From Clostridium sp. (GTDB lineage: Bacteria; Bacillota; Clostridia; Clostridiales; Clostridiaceae), in NCBI GenBank assembly GCA_031292145.1, contig JARLHR010000111.1:82728-146727 (forward strand): DNA of 64,000 nt. Direction: 5' to 3'. Positions 35,656 to 46,062 of this stretch are shown piece after piece. The notes beneath the pieces were generated by a model. It was not told the DNA's origin, made no database searches, and worked only from the letters and a program-made list of their open reading frames with translations. Numbering within the stretch: position 1 is the first letter of the stretch; each line of letters begins with the position of its first letter. Both the position numbers and the translations under genes were made by a program.

Positions 35656-37914
35656 TTGAGAAAGAGAAATAATAGAGATAAAGCAAAAATGCGTCAGAGA
35701 ATGAGAATTACTGCTTTTTCATTAACGGTTATTTTTTCAATATTAATAATTAGGCTATCTTATATAATGATAGTTAAGAGGGCAGATTATGCTGGTATGG
35801 CAGAAGAACAATGGACAAGTGAAGTGAAAATAGATGCTGAAAGAGGAAGAATTCTAGATAGATATGGAAGTGAACTTGTTTTATCCGCTAATGTCTATAG
35901 GGTAGATTTCGATTTGAAGGTGATAGGGGAATACTTAAAAAGATCAGTAAAATCCATTTCAGCTAAAGAGCTTGATCATATGAAAAGTGAAGGTATTCCG
36001 GCTCCAACAGGAGACAATGGGTTGAAGCCTGATGATATTGCACCTGTAATTGCTAAGGTATTGAATATGGATGCATCAGAAATAAAAGCTGATTTAGAAA
36101 AAAAGCTTCCAAGTGGAGCTGATGCAGGCTCTGTTACTGTTGTAAGAAAAATAGAAAAAGATATAGCTGATAAGGTTAAAGAACTTAATATAAATGGAAT
36201 AATAGTTTCGCCAGATACAAAAAGATATTATCCGAATAATAATTTTCTATCACATGTTTTAGGAACAACTGATACTGATGGTAAAGGCTTAACTGGAGTA
36301 GAGTTTCAATATAATTCATATTTATCAGGAATTCCTGGAATGAAGGTTGCAGAATTGGATAAGAATAATAGGGATTTGCCTTACACAGTGCCTGAATATA
36401 CGTCACCAATAAATGGTAAAGATGTAACTTTAACTATTGATGAAAACATTCAAAATTTTGCTGAGAATATAGCTAAGCAGTGTTATGAAGATAATAAAGC
36501 TAAAGCAGTCTCAATACTAGTTATGGACCCTAAAACAGGAGAAGTTTTAGCAATGGTTAATAAACCTGATTTTGATCCTAATAATCCATATAACGGTGCT
36601 GACAAATTTGATGGAGCAAATATTAATGATAAAGTACAACAAATGTGGAGAAATAGATTGGTAAATGATACCTTTGAACCTGGATCTATATTTAAAGTAT
36701 TTACTACTATATCTGGTCTAGAAAATAATGTGGTTAACAAAGATACACAATTTATCGATAATGGATCAATATCAGTAGGAGGTATTACTGTAAAGGACGC
36801 AGAACAAGGACTTGGAACTCAAAGTTTACTTCAAATTTTTCAAAACTCATCAAATGTAGGGTATGTAAGATTAGGACAAATGCTTGGTAAAGAAAAGCTA
36901 TTTGAAACTATTGATAAATTCGGATTTGGAAAAGTGAGTGGGATTGACTTGCCAGGTGAGGCGCCTGGTATTGTGAAACCAGTTGATAAAATTTCTGAAG
37001 CTGACCTTGCAACAATATCATTTGGACAAACTAACACCGTAAACTCGGTTCAATATATGGCTGCATTTAATGCCATAGCAAATGGAGGAACATTGATTCA
37101 GCCACATGTAATGAAAGAAGTAACTCATAATGACGAAAATAATGTTAAGATTGTAGATGAAACTTTTAAACCTAAAACTTCTACAGTTGCAAGTCCAGAA
37201 AAAGCAGCAGAACTTAGAACTTTTCTTGAAGGAGTTGTAACAGGAGGATCAGCAGCAGCTACTTTTATTGATGGATATCATATTGGTGGTAAAACTGGTA
37301 CAGCTCAAAAGCCTAGTAAGAGTGGAGGTTACGGAGAAGGTAAATATATATCTTCATTTGTTGGAATGGCTCCAGCTAATGATCCGAAAGTTACTATTAT
37401 GATAACTGTTGACGAACCTAGCAATGGTGGATATTATGCAGCACAAGTAGCTGTACCATATGCTAAACCATTATTTACAGATATTTTTAACTATCTAAAT
37501 AGTAAATCTTCTGATGAAAATAGCGAAAAAATTAATAAAGATGTTGTTATTCCAGAAGTTAGGAATATGAAAGCTCAAGATGCTGAAAAAGTATTAAAAG
37601 ATGCAGGATTGTATTGTAATATAGATGGGGATGGAGAAACAATAGTAAATATGACTCCATATCCAGGTTCTTCAGTAAAGGAAGGTTCCAAAATAACTCT
37701 TTACACAAGTGGTGATGCGACTTATAATAATGTTGTAATGCCAGATGTTAGGGGATATTCAAAAGAGGATGCTACTACTTTATTAAAAAATCTTGGAATA
37801 GCAGCAACTTTTGAAGGAAGTGGATCTGTTTCAGCACAAGATATTTCAGAAGGGGAAGTTATTACTAAAGGAACAACTGTTAAATTAACCTTAAGTTCAG
37901 ATTATAAAGATTAA
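35656..37914 (+). CDS. Class B PBP, cysteine-free SpoVD paralogue
   Basis: A tandem paralogue of the preceding gene, colinear over its whole length: helix, dimerisation domain, transpeptidase (SIFK with S344, SSN, KTG) and two PASTA repeats. It lacks both cysteines of the neighbour: the ICN-type segment reads TVKDAEQGLGTQ and the second motif is SSN instead of SCN, so it cannot form that redox switch. It may serve vegetative septation. The TTG at 35656 is chosen because TGGAGG lies eight bases before it and the N-termini of both paralogues then align (RKRNNRDKAKMRQR with EKKNYKDRAKMRQR). Confidence 0.88.
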   Translation: MRKRNNRDKAKMRQRMRITAFSLTVIFSILIIRLSYIMIVKRADYAGMAEEQWTSEVKIDAERGRILDRYGSELVLSANVYRVDFDLKVIGEYLKRSVKSISAKELDHMKSEGIPAPTGDNGLKPDDIAPVIAKVLNMDASEIKADLEKKLPSGADAGSVTVVRKIEKDIADKVKELNINGIIVSPDTKRYYPNNNFLSHVLGTTDTDGKGLTGVEFQYNSYLSGIPGMKVAELDKNNRDLPYTVPEYTSPINGKDVTLTIDENIQNFAENIAKQCYEDNKAKAVSILVMDPKTGEVLAMVNKPDFDPNNPYNGADKFDGANINDKVQQMWRNRLVNDTFEPGSIFKVFTTISGLENNVVNKDTQFIDNGSISVGGITVKDAEQGLGTQSLLQIFQNSSNVGYVRLGQMLGKEKLFETIDKFGFGKVSGIDLPGEAPGIVKPVDKISEADLATISFGQTNTVNSVQYMAAFNAIANGGTLIQPHVMKEVTHNDENNVKIVDETFKPKTSTVASPEKAAELRTFLEGVVTGGSAAATFIDGYHIGGKTGTAQKPSKSGGYGEGKYISSFVGMAPANDPKVTIMITVDEPSNGGYYAAQVAVPYAKPLFTDIFNYLNSKSSDENSEKINKDVVIPEVRNMKAQDAEKVLKDAGLYCNIDGDGETIVNMTPYPGSSVKEGSKITLYTSGDATYNNVVMPDVRGYSKEDATTLLKNLGIAATFEGSGSVSAQDISEGEVITKGTTVKLTLSSDYKD

Positions 37915-37998
37915 AAAAGAACTAATAAGAAGTAATAGAGGAATTTTTAACTTAAGCAGTTTTCTTTGCAGAGAATTTAAAGTGAATTAAATAAAGGA

Positions 37999-38042
37999 TA
38001 AAATACTAGCATGTGGGAATGCTCGCATGCTATATTTTTTTA
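37999..38042 (+). terminator. Terminator after the second PBP gene
   Basis: TAGCATGTG pairs with CGCATGCTA around GGAATGCT, followed by ATTTTTTT. Relative to the 35496 copy, one T-A pair has become C-G on both sides. Confidence 0.8.
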
Positions 38043-38085
38043 TTACAACATTTATATAAGATAGATTAGTTAGGAGAGATTCAAT

Positions 38086-39549
38086 ATGAATTTGAAAAGT
38101 ATTCTAAGTGGAATAGATTATGAGGTAATTCAAGGTGAGATTGATGTGGATATCAATAAAATGAATTACGATAGTAGAAAAATTGAAAACCTTGATATTT
38201 TTGTCTGCATAAAGGGATATGCAACTGATGGACATAAGTTCATTGAGAAAGCAATTAAAAATGGAGCAAAAGTAATAGTCGTTCAAGATAATATGGAAAT
38301 AGAAGATAAGAAAATCACTATTATAAAGTGCCCTGATACAAGAAAAGCATTGGCGTTAATGGGAGCGAATTATTATGATAATCCTAGTAGTAAAATGAAG
38401 ATCATTGGTGTTACAGGAACTAATGGTAAAACCACAACCGCTTTTATGCTAAAGGAGATTTTAGAAGCAGATAATAAAAAAGTTGGTTTAATTGGAACTA
38501 TTGCAAATTATATTGGAAGTGAAAAAATTCATACAGAAAGAACAACGCCGGAATCTTTGGAATTACAAGAATTATTTTCTGAAATGGCAAATAAAGGCGT
38601 AGAATATTGTGTTATGGAGGTATCTTCTCATTCATTAGAATTAGATAGAGTTTATGGTGTTAAATTTGAAATTGCTATTTTTACAAATTTGACAAGGGAT
38701 CATTTGGATTTTCATAAAACCTTTGATAATTACTACAACGCAAAATTTAAATTATTCGAAAGAGCAAGAATAAAAATTATTAATCTTGACGATAATTACG
38801 GAAGACAAGTAATCAGTGATTTAAATAATTTAAATTCAAAAAATATTTATTCATTTTCTGTGAAAAATAGTTCGGATTTTGAAGCATTTGATGAAGAAAT
38901 GGGAAGCAGAGAAATTAAATTTAAAATAAACCTTAAAGAGGAAAAACAATTTATTTTAAATATACCTGGGGAATATAATATTTATAATGCTTTAGGTGCA
39001 ATTGTAGCATGTTTCAAGCTAGAAATTCCTGAAGATGCAATAAAGATTGGCATTGAAAATGCTGTTGTACTAGGAAGATGTGAAAGAGTAGCAAAAGAAT
39101 ATAATTTACCTTATGAAATTATTATAGATTATGCTCATACTCCAGATGGTCTTGAGAATATACTTAAAACAGCAAAAGCTTTTACAAAGGGTAAGCTAAT
39201 ATCAGTATTTGGATGCGGTGGAGATAGGGATACGGTAAAAAGACCACAAATGGGTAAGATTTCAATAGATATTGCGGATATTTCAATAATTACATCAGAC
39301 AATCCTAGAAGTGAGGAACCAATGAACATTATTAGAGATATTGAAACTGGTCTTGATAAAGATAACTATATAGTAATAGAAAATAGAAAAGAAGCTATAA
39401 AAAAAGCTATAACAATTGCAGGCAAGGGTGATGTAATTGTTATAGCGGGTAAAGGACATGAAACTTATCAAATTCTAAAAAATGAAACTATACATTTTGA
39501 TGAAAGAGAAGTTGTAAAAGAAATACTTGATTCAGTTAACAGAAAATAA
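38086..39549 (+). CDS. murE: UDP-MurNAc-tripeptide synthetase, meso-DAP type
   Basis: MurE adds the third amino acid to the peptidoglycan precursor. The P-loop is [13 protein letters not shown] (residues about 109-121), and the substrate motif is DNPR (SDNPRSEEP), which in this family specifies meso-diaminopimelate. 487 residues. The ATG follows TAGGAGAGA. It begins the precursor block murE-murF-mraY. Confidence 0.95.
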   Translation: MNLKSILSGIDYEVIQGEIDVDINKMNYDSRKIENLDIFVCIKGYATDGHKFIEKAIKNGAKVIVVQDNMEIEDKKITIIKCPDTRKALALMGANYYDNPSSKMKIIGVTGTNGKTTTAFMLKEILEADNKKVGLIGTIANYIGSEKIHTERTTPESLELQELFSEMANKGVEYCVMEVSSHSLELDRVYGVKFEIAIFTNLTRDHLDFHKTFDNYYNAKFKLFERARIKIINLDDNYGRQVISDLNNLNSKNIYSFSVKNSSDFEAFDEEMGSREIKFKINLKEEKQFILNIPGEYNIYNALGAIVACFKLEIPEDAIKIGIENAVVLGRCERVAKEYNLPYEIIIDYAHTPDGLENILKTAKAFTKGKLISVFGCGGDRDTVKRPQMGKISIDIADISIITSDNPRSEEPMNIIRDIETGLDKDNYIVIENRKEAIKKAITIAGKGDVIVIAGKGHETYQILKNETIHFDEREVVKEILDSVNRK

Positions 39550-39562
39550 GGGGTGGATGATT

Positions 39563-40936
39563 TTGGATTTGGATTTGACAGAAGTAATTGAAGCGGTAAA
39601 TGGTGAGATTTTATTCAAAAACAATAGTGGCATTTTTAATAAAATTTCAACAGATACAAGAAAAATTGAAAATAATAATTTATTTATTGCTTTAAAAGGA
39701 GAAAATTTTAATGGAAATGATTATACGATTCATGCGATTGAAAAAGGTGCATCCATAGTAATTGTAGATGAAGTGAAATTTCGTAAAGAGCAATTAAATA
39801 ATAAAGGAACAATAATTAAAGTAAATGACACTAAAGCTGCATTAGGTGATTTAGCTAGATTTTATAGAAAGAAGATTGGAATAAAAGTTGTTGGAATAAC
39901 AGGATCTACAGGTAAAACATCGACAAAAGATTTGGTAGCTGCATTTTTAAGTGGTAAATACAAGGTGTTTAAAACTCAAGGCAATTTTAATAATGAAATA
40001 GGTCTTCCTCTTATGATATTTGAACTATCAAAAGATTATGATATAGCAGTACTCGAAATGGGGATGAGTAATTTTGGAGAAATAAATAGATTGGCGAGTA
40101 TTGCACTTCCTGATGTTGCAGCAATAACCAATATAGGAGTAGCACATATAGAATATTTAAAGAGTCGGGAAAATATACTTAAAGAGAAGATATGTGTAAC
40201 TGATTTTTTTGAAAATAAAAATTCATTAATAGTAAACTGTGAAAATGATATGTTACAAACATTAAATCAATCAGGAGAATTTAAATTAGAAAAAATAGGC
40301 TATAATGAAAATTATGATTCCTATGCTCAAAACATAGAGTTAACAAGCGAACATACTTCATTTGATGTAGTCAATAAGGATAAAACTAGTTATAGATTTA
40401 CTTTAAATATGGTAGGGAAGCATAATGTACTTAATGCTTTAATAGGAATACAAATAGCAAAAGATTTTGGACTTACTTTTGAAGAAATGGAGAAAGGCTT
40501 AGGAAATTTCAATGCAACTTCCATGAGGCTTGAATTTATAAAGAAAGATGATTTTACAATTATCAATGATTCTTATAATGCTAACCCTGATTCAATGAAA
40601 GCAGCACTTGAAGTTCTTAAAAATTATTCCGGTAATAGGAAGATAGCAGTTCTTGGAACAATGGGAGAATTAGGTGACTATGCAAAAGGAGCTCACGCAG
40701 AAGTTGGTAAATTTGCAAAGAAAAAAGCAGATGTTTTGTTAACAACAGGAGTATATAAGGAGTGCTATAAAGAAGGATTCGAAGAGGGAGCAATGGTATT
40801 TGAAACTAAACAGGAACTCATGGAAAAATTAGCTGATTTAATTAAGGAAGATGATACTATTTTAATTAAAGCATCTAGAAGTGAAAAGTTTGAAGAAATA
40901 ATTAAATATATAGAAAAAGTTAGGAATATGAAATAA
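39563..40936 (+). CDS. murF: UDP-MurNAc-pentapeptide synthetase
   Basis: MurF attaches D-Ala-D-Ala to complete the UDP-MurNAc-pentapeptide. The P-loop is [13 protein letters not shown], and the central motif [15 protein letters not shown] is diagnostic for MurF. The start is TTG 39563, six bases after AAGGGGTGG; the frame is open upstream into murE, but earlier starts overlap the ribosome site. 457 residues. Confidence 0.94.
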   Translation: MDLDLTEVIEAVNGEILFKNNSGIFNKISTDTRKIENNNLFIALKGENFNGNDYTIHAIEKGASIVIVDEVKFRKEQLNNKGTIIKVNDTKAALGDLARFYRKKIGIKVVGITGSTGKTSTKDLVAAFLSGKYKVFKTQGNFNNEIGLPLMIFELSKDYDIAVLEMGMSNFGEINRLASIALPDVAAITNIGVAHIEYLKSRENILKEKICVTDFFENKNSLIVNCENDMLQTLNQSGEFKLEKIGYNENYDSYAQNIELTSEHTSFDVVNKDKTSYRFTLNMVGKHNVLNALIGIQIAKDFGLTFEEMEKGLGNFNATSMRLEFIKKDDFTIINDSYNANPDSMKAALEVLKNYSGNRKIAVLGTMGELGDYAKGAHAEVGKFAKKKADVLLTTGVYKECYKEGFEEGAMVFETKQELMEKLADLIKEDDTILIKASRSEKFEEIIKYIEKVRNMK

Positions 40937-40970
40937 AACGAAGGAGGTGACTTGCCTTAGGCAGCACTGG

Positions 40971-41951
40971 ATGGGGGATGCAATAAACTTTATAATTAAT
41001 TCAAAAATTTTAGCACCATTAATAATGGGGTTTGTATTTTCAATAATACTTGGACCAATATTTATACCAATACTTCATAAATTAAAATTTGGTCAAAATA
41101 TACGAAAAGAAGGACCGAAGAGTCATCAAAAAAAATCTGGAACACCAACGATGGGTGGCCTTATATTCTTTATTTCTACAGCAGCAGCCATATTAATTAT
41201 GGGACAAAAACTTATGAGTAAAGAAATGGTTATATTATATTCATTTCTTGCATTTGGTTTTATTGGATTTTTAGATGATATCTTAAAGATAATTCATAAA
41301 GATAATTTAGGATTAAAAGCAGCGCAAAAGATGATGTTATTAATTTTGTTTTCATTAGCGTTAGCATGGTATGGATATACCAATATAGGAACAGATATTT
41401 TAATGCCATTTGTAAACAAAAGTTTCAAATTGAATTTAGATGTCTTTTACATACCATTCGTGATTATATACTATGCAGCAGTAACAAATGCAGTAAATTT
41501 AACAGATGGCATAGATGGACTTGCAACTTCTGTTACAGTAATAGTATTAACTTTCTTTGCTATTATTGGCTTTAGGACAGGTGTTTCCGAAGTGACAATT
41601 TTTTCACTAGCATTGGTTGGGGCATTACTTGGATTCTTGAAATTTAATGCTTTTCCAGCAAAGATATTTATGGGAGATACTGGTTCGTTAGCATTAGGTG
41701 GGGTAATTGGAACAATAGCATTAATGTTAAAGATGGAGCTATTTGTAATAATAGTTGGAGGTATATATTTAATTGAAACATTATCTGTAATAATTCAAGT
41801 TACCTCCTTTAAATTAACAGGTAAAAGAGTATTTAAGATGTCTCCAATACATCATCATTTTGAACACGTGGGATGGAGTGAAGTGAAAATTGTGACAGTA
41901 TTTTCAAGTATTACAGCAATTTTATGTATAATAGGTTTTATAGCACTTTAG
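40971..41951 (+). CDS. mraY: Phospho-MurNAc-pentapeptide translocase
   Basis: MraY transfers phospho-MurNAc-pentapeptide to undecaprenyl phosphate, forming lipid I. About ten membrane helices are visible, with the aspartate motif FLDDILK, the motif [15 protein letters not shown], and the histidine motif [12 protein letters not shown]. The start is uncertain: a perfect AAGGAGGTGA sits at 40941-40950, but the first usable in-frame start after it is ATG 40971, about 20 bases on; directly behind the site is only TTG CCT TAG. The product would have 326 residues. Confidence 0.93.
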   Translation: MGDAINFIINSKILAPLIMGFVFSIILGPIFIPILHKLKFGQNIRKEGPKSHQKKSGTPTMGGLIFFISTAAAILIMGQKLMSKEMVILYSFLAFGFIGFLDDILKIIHKDNLGLKAAQKMMLLILFSLALAWYGYTNIGTDILMPFVNKSFKLNLDVFYIPFVIIYYAAVTNAVNLTDGIDGLATSVTVIVLTFFAIIGFRTGVSEVTIFSLALVGALLGFLKFNAFPAKIFMGDTGSLALGGVIGTIALMLKMELFVIIVGGIYLIETLSVIIQVTSFKLTGKRVFKMSPIHHHFEHVGWSEVKIVTVFSSITAILCIIGFIAL

Positions 41952-41976
41952 TTAAGTAAGTTTGGAGGATTTATGT

Positions 41977-43116
41977 ATGAAGGTCATTAGGCCAAAAAGA
42001 AAAGTTAAAATGGGTGAAATAGATTATGGAATATTTTATTCAGTAGCATTACTTTTGACTATTGGAGTAGTTATGGTTTATTCTGCAAGTTCCTATTATG
42101 CTATGTTTACAGCAAACGATAGTATGTTTTATTTGAAGAAACAGTTAATATCAGCAGTTGTTGGGGTAATAGCAATGGCAGTTGCCATGTGCTTTGATTA
42201 CCATAAGATAAAGAAATTTACAGTAGCAGTAATGATAGGGTGTATACCATTATTGTTAGTAGTATTTTTATTTAAAGGTGTCAATGGGGCACAAAGGTGG
42301 ATACCGTTAGGGCCATTTGGTAGTTTACAGCCATCTGAGGTTGCAAAATATGTAGTAGTACTATTTTTAGCATTGAGTCTTGAACTCAAAGGTGAAGGTG
42401 TAAAGAAGTTCTCAACAGGGATAGTACCATACCTAGCTATATCTGGATTTTACGCCGCAATAGTATTGGCAGAAAAAAACTTAAGTATTGCATCAGTTAT
42501 AATGATAGTTACATTTATTGTATTATTTGCAGCTGGTGGTAGATTAAAGCATTTGTTTGGCTATGTTGCTCCAGTACTGGTTGCAGCTGCTGTTGCATTT
42601 ACAGTGTTAGAGCCTTATAGAATGGCAAGATTGCTTAGCTTTACAAATCCTTGGAAAGATGCTGCTGGGGATGGATATCAATTAATACAATCTTTCTATG
42701 CACTTGGTGCTGGTGGAATTACTGGTCTTGGCCTTGGGCAATCAAGACAAAAAACTTTATATATGCCTGAACCACATAATGATTTTATTTTCTCTATAAT
42801 AGGAGAGGAATTGGGTCTTATTGGATGTGTATGTATAATAATTCTATTTGTAATACTTATATGGAGAGGAATCAATGTAGCGATGAAAGCAAGGGATACA
42901 TATGGTACGCTCCTTGCAATTGGAATAACTTCAGTTATAGCGGTTCAATCTCTAATAAATATAGCAGTTGTAACAGGTTCAATGCCGGTTACAGGAGTAC
43001 CATTACCTTTCATTAGTTATGGAGGTAGCGCCCTTGTAATAAATATGACGGCGATAGGAATACTTTTAAATATATCGCGGCAAGTTGAAGGTAAAGAAGA
43101 AATTAAAAAAATATAA
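41977..43116 (+). CDS. spoVE: SEDS glycosyltransferase SpoVE/FtsW
   Basis: A ten-helix SEDS polymerase that builds glycan strands together with a class B PBP. Motifs include GVMVYSASS, KGVNGAQRWIPLG, LQPSEVAKY, and the C-terminal PLPFISYGGSALV. Next to SpoVD-type PBPs in clostridia it is usually called SpoVE, but it could equally serve division. The start ATG 41977 follows TTGGAGG; a nearer ATG at 41974 region is out of frame. 379 residues, then a terminator. Confidence 0.92.
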   Translation: MKVIRPKRKVKMGEIDYGIFYSVALLLTIGVVMVYSASSYYAMFTANDSMFYLKKQLISAVVGVIAMAVAMCFDYHKIKKFTVAVMIGCIPLLLVVFLFKGVNGAQRWIPLGPFGSLQPSEVAKYVVVLFLALSLELKGEGVKKFSTGIVPYLAISGFYAAIVLAEKNLSIASVIMIVTFIVLFAAGGRLKHLFGYVAPVLVAAAVAFTVLEPYRMARLLSFTNPWKDAAGDGYQLIQSFYALGAGGITGLGLGQSRQKTLYMPEPHNDFIFSIIGEELGLIGCVCIIILFVILIWRGINVAMKARDTYGTLLAIGITSVIAVQSLINIAVVTGSMPVTGVPLPFISYGGSALVINMTAIGILLNISRQVEGKEEIKKI

Positions 43117-43119
43117 AAA

Positions 43120-43168
43120 AATGCAGAGCGAAGAATTAAAGCACAAATTCTTTGCCCTGTATTTTTTT
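43120..43168 (+). terminator. Terminator after spoVE
   Basis: AAATGCAG(A)GC(GA)AAGAATT pairs imperfectly with AATTCTTTGCCCTGTATTT, followed by a T run. Confidence 0.75.
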
Positions 43169-43242
43169 GGAAGTGTGAAAATTGCATTTGAATTTTAATG
43201 AAATTATTTGAGTAAAGTGGTATCATTATATCATAAATATTA

Positions 43243-43271
43243 TTGTCTATAAAAATATGTTATTATATAAA
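43243..43271 (+). promoter_or_regulatory. Possible promoter before divIB
   Basis: TTGTCT and TATAAA are 17 bases apart, directly behind the spoVE terminator, which would make divIB the head of a new transcript. Confidence 0.45.
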
Positions 43272-43289
43272 GGATATGTATAGAATAAG

Positions 43290-44075
43290 ATGAATATGAT
43301 AAAAACAAATAATAATAAATTGCCGAAGACTAACAAACTAATATTGAAAGCACAAAGAAGAAAATTAGTAAAAAGAATAATAGTATATAGTATAATAATA
43401 GTTGTAGGAGCAATAATTTTTGCAACTAAATCAGATTTTTTCCTTATTAAAAAAGTTACTATTTTGGGAAATCCAATTATGAGTGGTGAAGATGTTAAAA
43501 ACAGGACAGAAAATATCATTGGTCAAAATATTTTCTTTATAAATAAAAGCAATATAATAAAGGAAGCAAAGAAAAACCCATATGTAGATACTGTTGAAAT
43601 TACTAAAACATACCCTAAGCAAGTAAATATAAAAGTTTTAGAAAAACAAGGAGTATTCTATGTTGAAAAGGATGGATATAAATATGTTTTTGATGACCAA
43701 TCAAACTTGCTTGAAAAGACAGATAATATTGAAAATAGAAGTTTAGTAAAGATTACAGGAATTGATTTAAAAAATGTAGAATTGGGAAATAAAACTTTGG
43801 ATGATACTAGGACATTAAACTTTCTAGATATTTTTTATCAGATTATAAAAAAGAATCCTACGAATTATAATATAGATAGTATTGATTTGAGTGATTTTAT
43901 GAACATAAAAGTCTATATTGGTAAAGTGGAAGGCAGGCTGGGAGATGATGAGAACATACCAGATAAGATGAATAAATTATTGCATATTATTCAAAGTCCG
44001 AATATTGGAATTACGAAAGGTTATGTAGATGTAGGATTCAATGGCGCACCTGTGTATTATAAAGAAGAAAGGTAA
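43290..44075 (+). CDS. divIB: Cell division protein DivIB/FtsQ
   Basis: A 261-residue bitopic protein: basic N-terminus, one membrane helix (IIVYSIIIVVGAIIFA, about 31-46), a POTRA domain (FFLIKKVTILGNPIMSGEDV) and an FtsQ beta domain (KTYPKQVNIKVLEKQGVFYV). DivIB stabilises FtsL and DivIC at the septum. The ribosome site is weak, so the start at 43290 is probable but not certain. Confidence 0.88.
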   Translation: MNMIKTNNNKLPKTNKLILKAQRRKLVKRIIVYSIIIVVGAIIFATKSDFFLIKKVTILGNPIMSGEDVKNRTENIIGQNIFFINKSNIIKEAKKNPYVDTVEITKTYPKQVNIKVLEKQGVFYVEKDGYKYVFDDQSNLLEKTDNIENRSLVKITGIDLKNVELGNKTLDDTRTLNFLDIFYQIIKKNPTNYNIDSIDLSDFMNIKVYIGKVEGRLGDDENIPDKMNKLLHIIQSPNIGITKGYVDVGFNGAPVYYKEER

Positions 44076-44082
44076 GATAGAA

Positions 44083-44811
44083 ATGAAGATCTCTAAATCA
44101 CAAGTATTGATAGCAATTGTTTGTGCACTTTTAGGATTTTTATTAGCATATCAATTTAAGGTATTATCTAATAAAAATATGGAAGCTAATATGAGTAATT
44201 ATGATAAAAATGATATAATTTCCGAAATTGAATCATTAAAGAAAGAAAAAGAAGAATTAACTAGTACAAACTCAAAGTTGTCAGATGAACTAAAGCAAAT
44301 GGAAGAAACAGCGGCTAAAAATGGAGATGTAGGTAAAGATATAAAAAATCAGCTTGATAATGCAAGAATGCATTTAGGAATAGTTGATGTAAAAGGGCCA
44401 GGAATAGTTCTTACAATAAGTCCAAAGAGTTCTATCTTTGGTTCTAATCAAAATGATAGTAGCAGAGATTTAGGAGAAGAGGAATTAGTACATATAGTAA
44501 ATCTACTTTGGTATTCAGGAGCTGAGGCTATATCTATAAATGACATTAGAATAACTCCGCAGACAGGAATAAAGACAGCTGGAAATGGAATTGCTATAGG
44601 TTCTTCTGGGAAGGTATATACTAAAGATAAAATTGTAATTAAGGCAATAGGAGATAAGGCTAGACTTAATGTTGGGATTTCTTTCCCAGGATCTTTAGAA
44701 TACGGTGCTCTTCCAAACTACAATAATGAAGTAAAAGCAGATGATGATATACTTATAGGAAAAGCAACACAATCATTAAAAAGTGACTTTATTAAATCAG
44801 TAAAAGAATAG
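44083..44811 (+). CDS. DUF881 family protein (first copy)
   Basis: A 242-residue protein with an N-terminal membrane helix, a coiled coil (about 45-85) and a DUF881 domain (GIVDVKGPGIVLTIS, GAEAISINDIRITPQTGI). The family is always found near the division genes in Gram-positives; function unknown. ATG 44083 follows AAGGTAAG; an earlier ATG at 44041 lies inside divIB. It is paired with a second DUF881 gene around sbp. Confidence 0.85.
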   Translation: MKISKSQVLIAIVCALLGFLLAYQFKVLSNKNMEANMSNYDKNDIISEIESLKKEKEELTSTNSKLSDELKQMEETAAKNGDVGKDIKNQLDNARMHLGIVDVKGPGIVLTISPKSSIFGSNQNDSSRDLGEEELVHIVNLLWYSGAEAISINDIRITPQTGIKTAGNGIAIGSSGKVYTKDKIVIKAIGDKARLNVGISFPGSLEYGALPNYNNEVKADDDILIGKATQSLKSDFIKSVKE

Positions 44812-44823
44812 GAGAGAGTTAAT

Positions 44824-45216
44824 TTGATCGCAATTATAGGATTATTAATTGGAATTATACTTGGTTTTGTATTAGATGTTAACATATCAGATAAACTGTC
44901 TCCATATATGTCTGTGGCTATACTTGCATGTTTGGATTCGGTTTTTGGGGCGATTAGAGGGAATCTTTCGAAGAATTTTCAAGCAGATATATTCATTTCA
45001 GGTTTCTTCGGAAATGCGCTACTAGCAGCTGGCCTTGCGTATTTAGGTGATAAGCTTGGAATACCAATATATATGGCAGCAGTAATTGTATTTGGAGGAA
45101 GAATATTTGATAACTTTGCAATTATAAGAAGACTATTATTAGAAGAATTTAAAATTTGGCGAAAAAATAAAAAAAAGAAAAATTTACTAGAAAACGAAGA
45201 AAATGATATTAAATAA
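44824..45216 (+). CDS. sbp: Small basic protein, DUF1290
   Basis: A 130-residue membrane protein with three hydrophobic segments (IAIIGLLIGIILGFVL, YMSVAILACLDSVFGAIRG, SGFFGNALLAAGLAYLG) and a basic C-terminal tail, matching DUF1290. It is conserved between two DUF881 genes upstream of the ftsZ region in many Firmicutes; role unknown. TTG start after GGAGAG. Confidence 0.85.
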   Translation: MIAIIGLLIGIILGFVLDVNISDKLSPYMSVAILACLDSVFGAIRGNLSKNFQADIFISGFFGNALLAAGLAYLGDKLGIPIYMAAVIVFGGRIFDNFAIIRRLLLEEFKIWRKNKKKKNLLENEENDIK

Positions 45217-45228
45217 TGAGGTGATGTA

Positions 45229-45975
45229 GTGAGAAATAATAGGGGGGGGTTCTTTGTTTTCATTGCAACCATAATAGTAGGTGCGTTAATATCAATGAAT
45301 TATCATTTAAAAGGAAGTCAATCTTATGAACAATTAAACTCAACCCAGTATCAAAACGCTGTTGAAGAAAGAGCGGCTTTATATAGGCAAGTAGGAAATC
45401 TTAAAGAAGATAATAATGAAAAGCAAAATAAAATTAGGGATTATGTTCAACATGATACAAGAAATGATAAAATTCTTGATGACATGAAAGCTCAAATTAA
45501 TGACTATGAAATGTTTATTGGATTAACTAAAGCAGAAGGACCAGGAATTATATTAAAGATAAATGATGGAACCACTAATGCCCTTGAAGAAAATACTGAT
45601 CAAATAAATAATAAGCTTTTGCATGATAATGATATGGCATTAGTTTTAAATGAACTAAGAGTCGCTGGTGCAGAGGCAATAAGTGTTAATAATCATAGAG
45701 TTGTTCCATGGTCTGGAGTAATATGTAATTGGGCGTTTTTGGGCTTTGACGATGGAAGTATGGAATATGCTCCATTTAGTGTTTATGCGATAGGTGATCC
45801 TGAAAAGTTAAAGGCAGCTCTTTTAGAGGATGGAAGTCATGTGAAGCAACTAATTTTTAGAAAGCTTTATGTAGATATTCAAGTTGTTGATAAAATAATT
45901 ATGCCGCCAACGACATCTAATTCCAATGTTAAATACATGAGTGAAGATCAAAGTAAAGCACAATCAAAAAAGTAA
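45229..45975 (+). CDS. DUF881 family protein (second copy)
   Basis: A 248-residue paralogue of the gene at 44083: membrane helix (FFVFIATIIVGALISMN), coiled coil and DUF881 domain (TKAEGPGIILKINDG, RVAGAEAISVNNHRVVPWSG). The GTG start follows GAGGTGATGTA. The DUF881-sbp-DUF881 order is typical for clostridia. Confidence 0.85.
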   Translation: MRNNRGGFFVFIATIIVGALISMNYHLKGSQSYEQLNSTQYQNAVEERAALYRQVGNLKEDNNEKQNKIRDYVQHDTRNDKILDDMKAQINDYEMFIGLTKAEGPGIILKINDGTTNALEENTDQINNKLLHDNDMALVLNELRVAGAEAISVNNHRVVPWSGVICNWAFLGFDDGSMEYAPFSVYAIGDPEKLKAALLEDGSHVKQLIFRKLYVDIQVVDKIIMPPTTSNSNVKYMSEDQSKAQSKK

Positions 45976-46062
45976 AATTAATTTATATTTTTGAAGGAAA
46001 TTTTAAATTTATATAGAATATAAACTAAGTGAGGGAAAGAAAGGATATTTTGGTGTTACATT

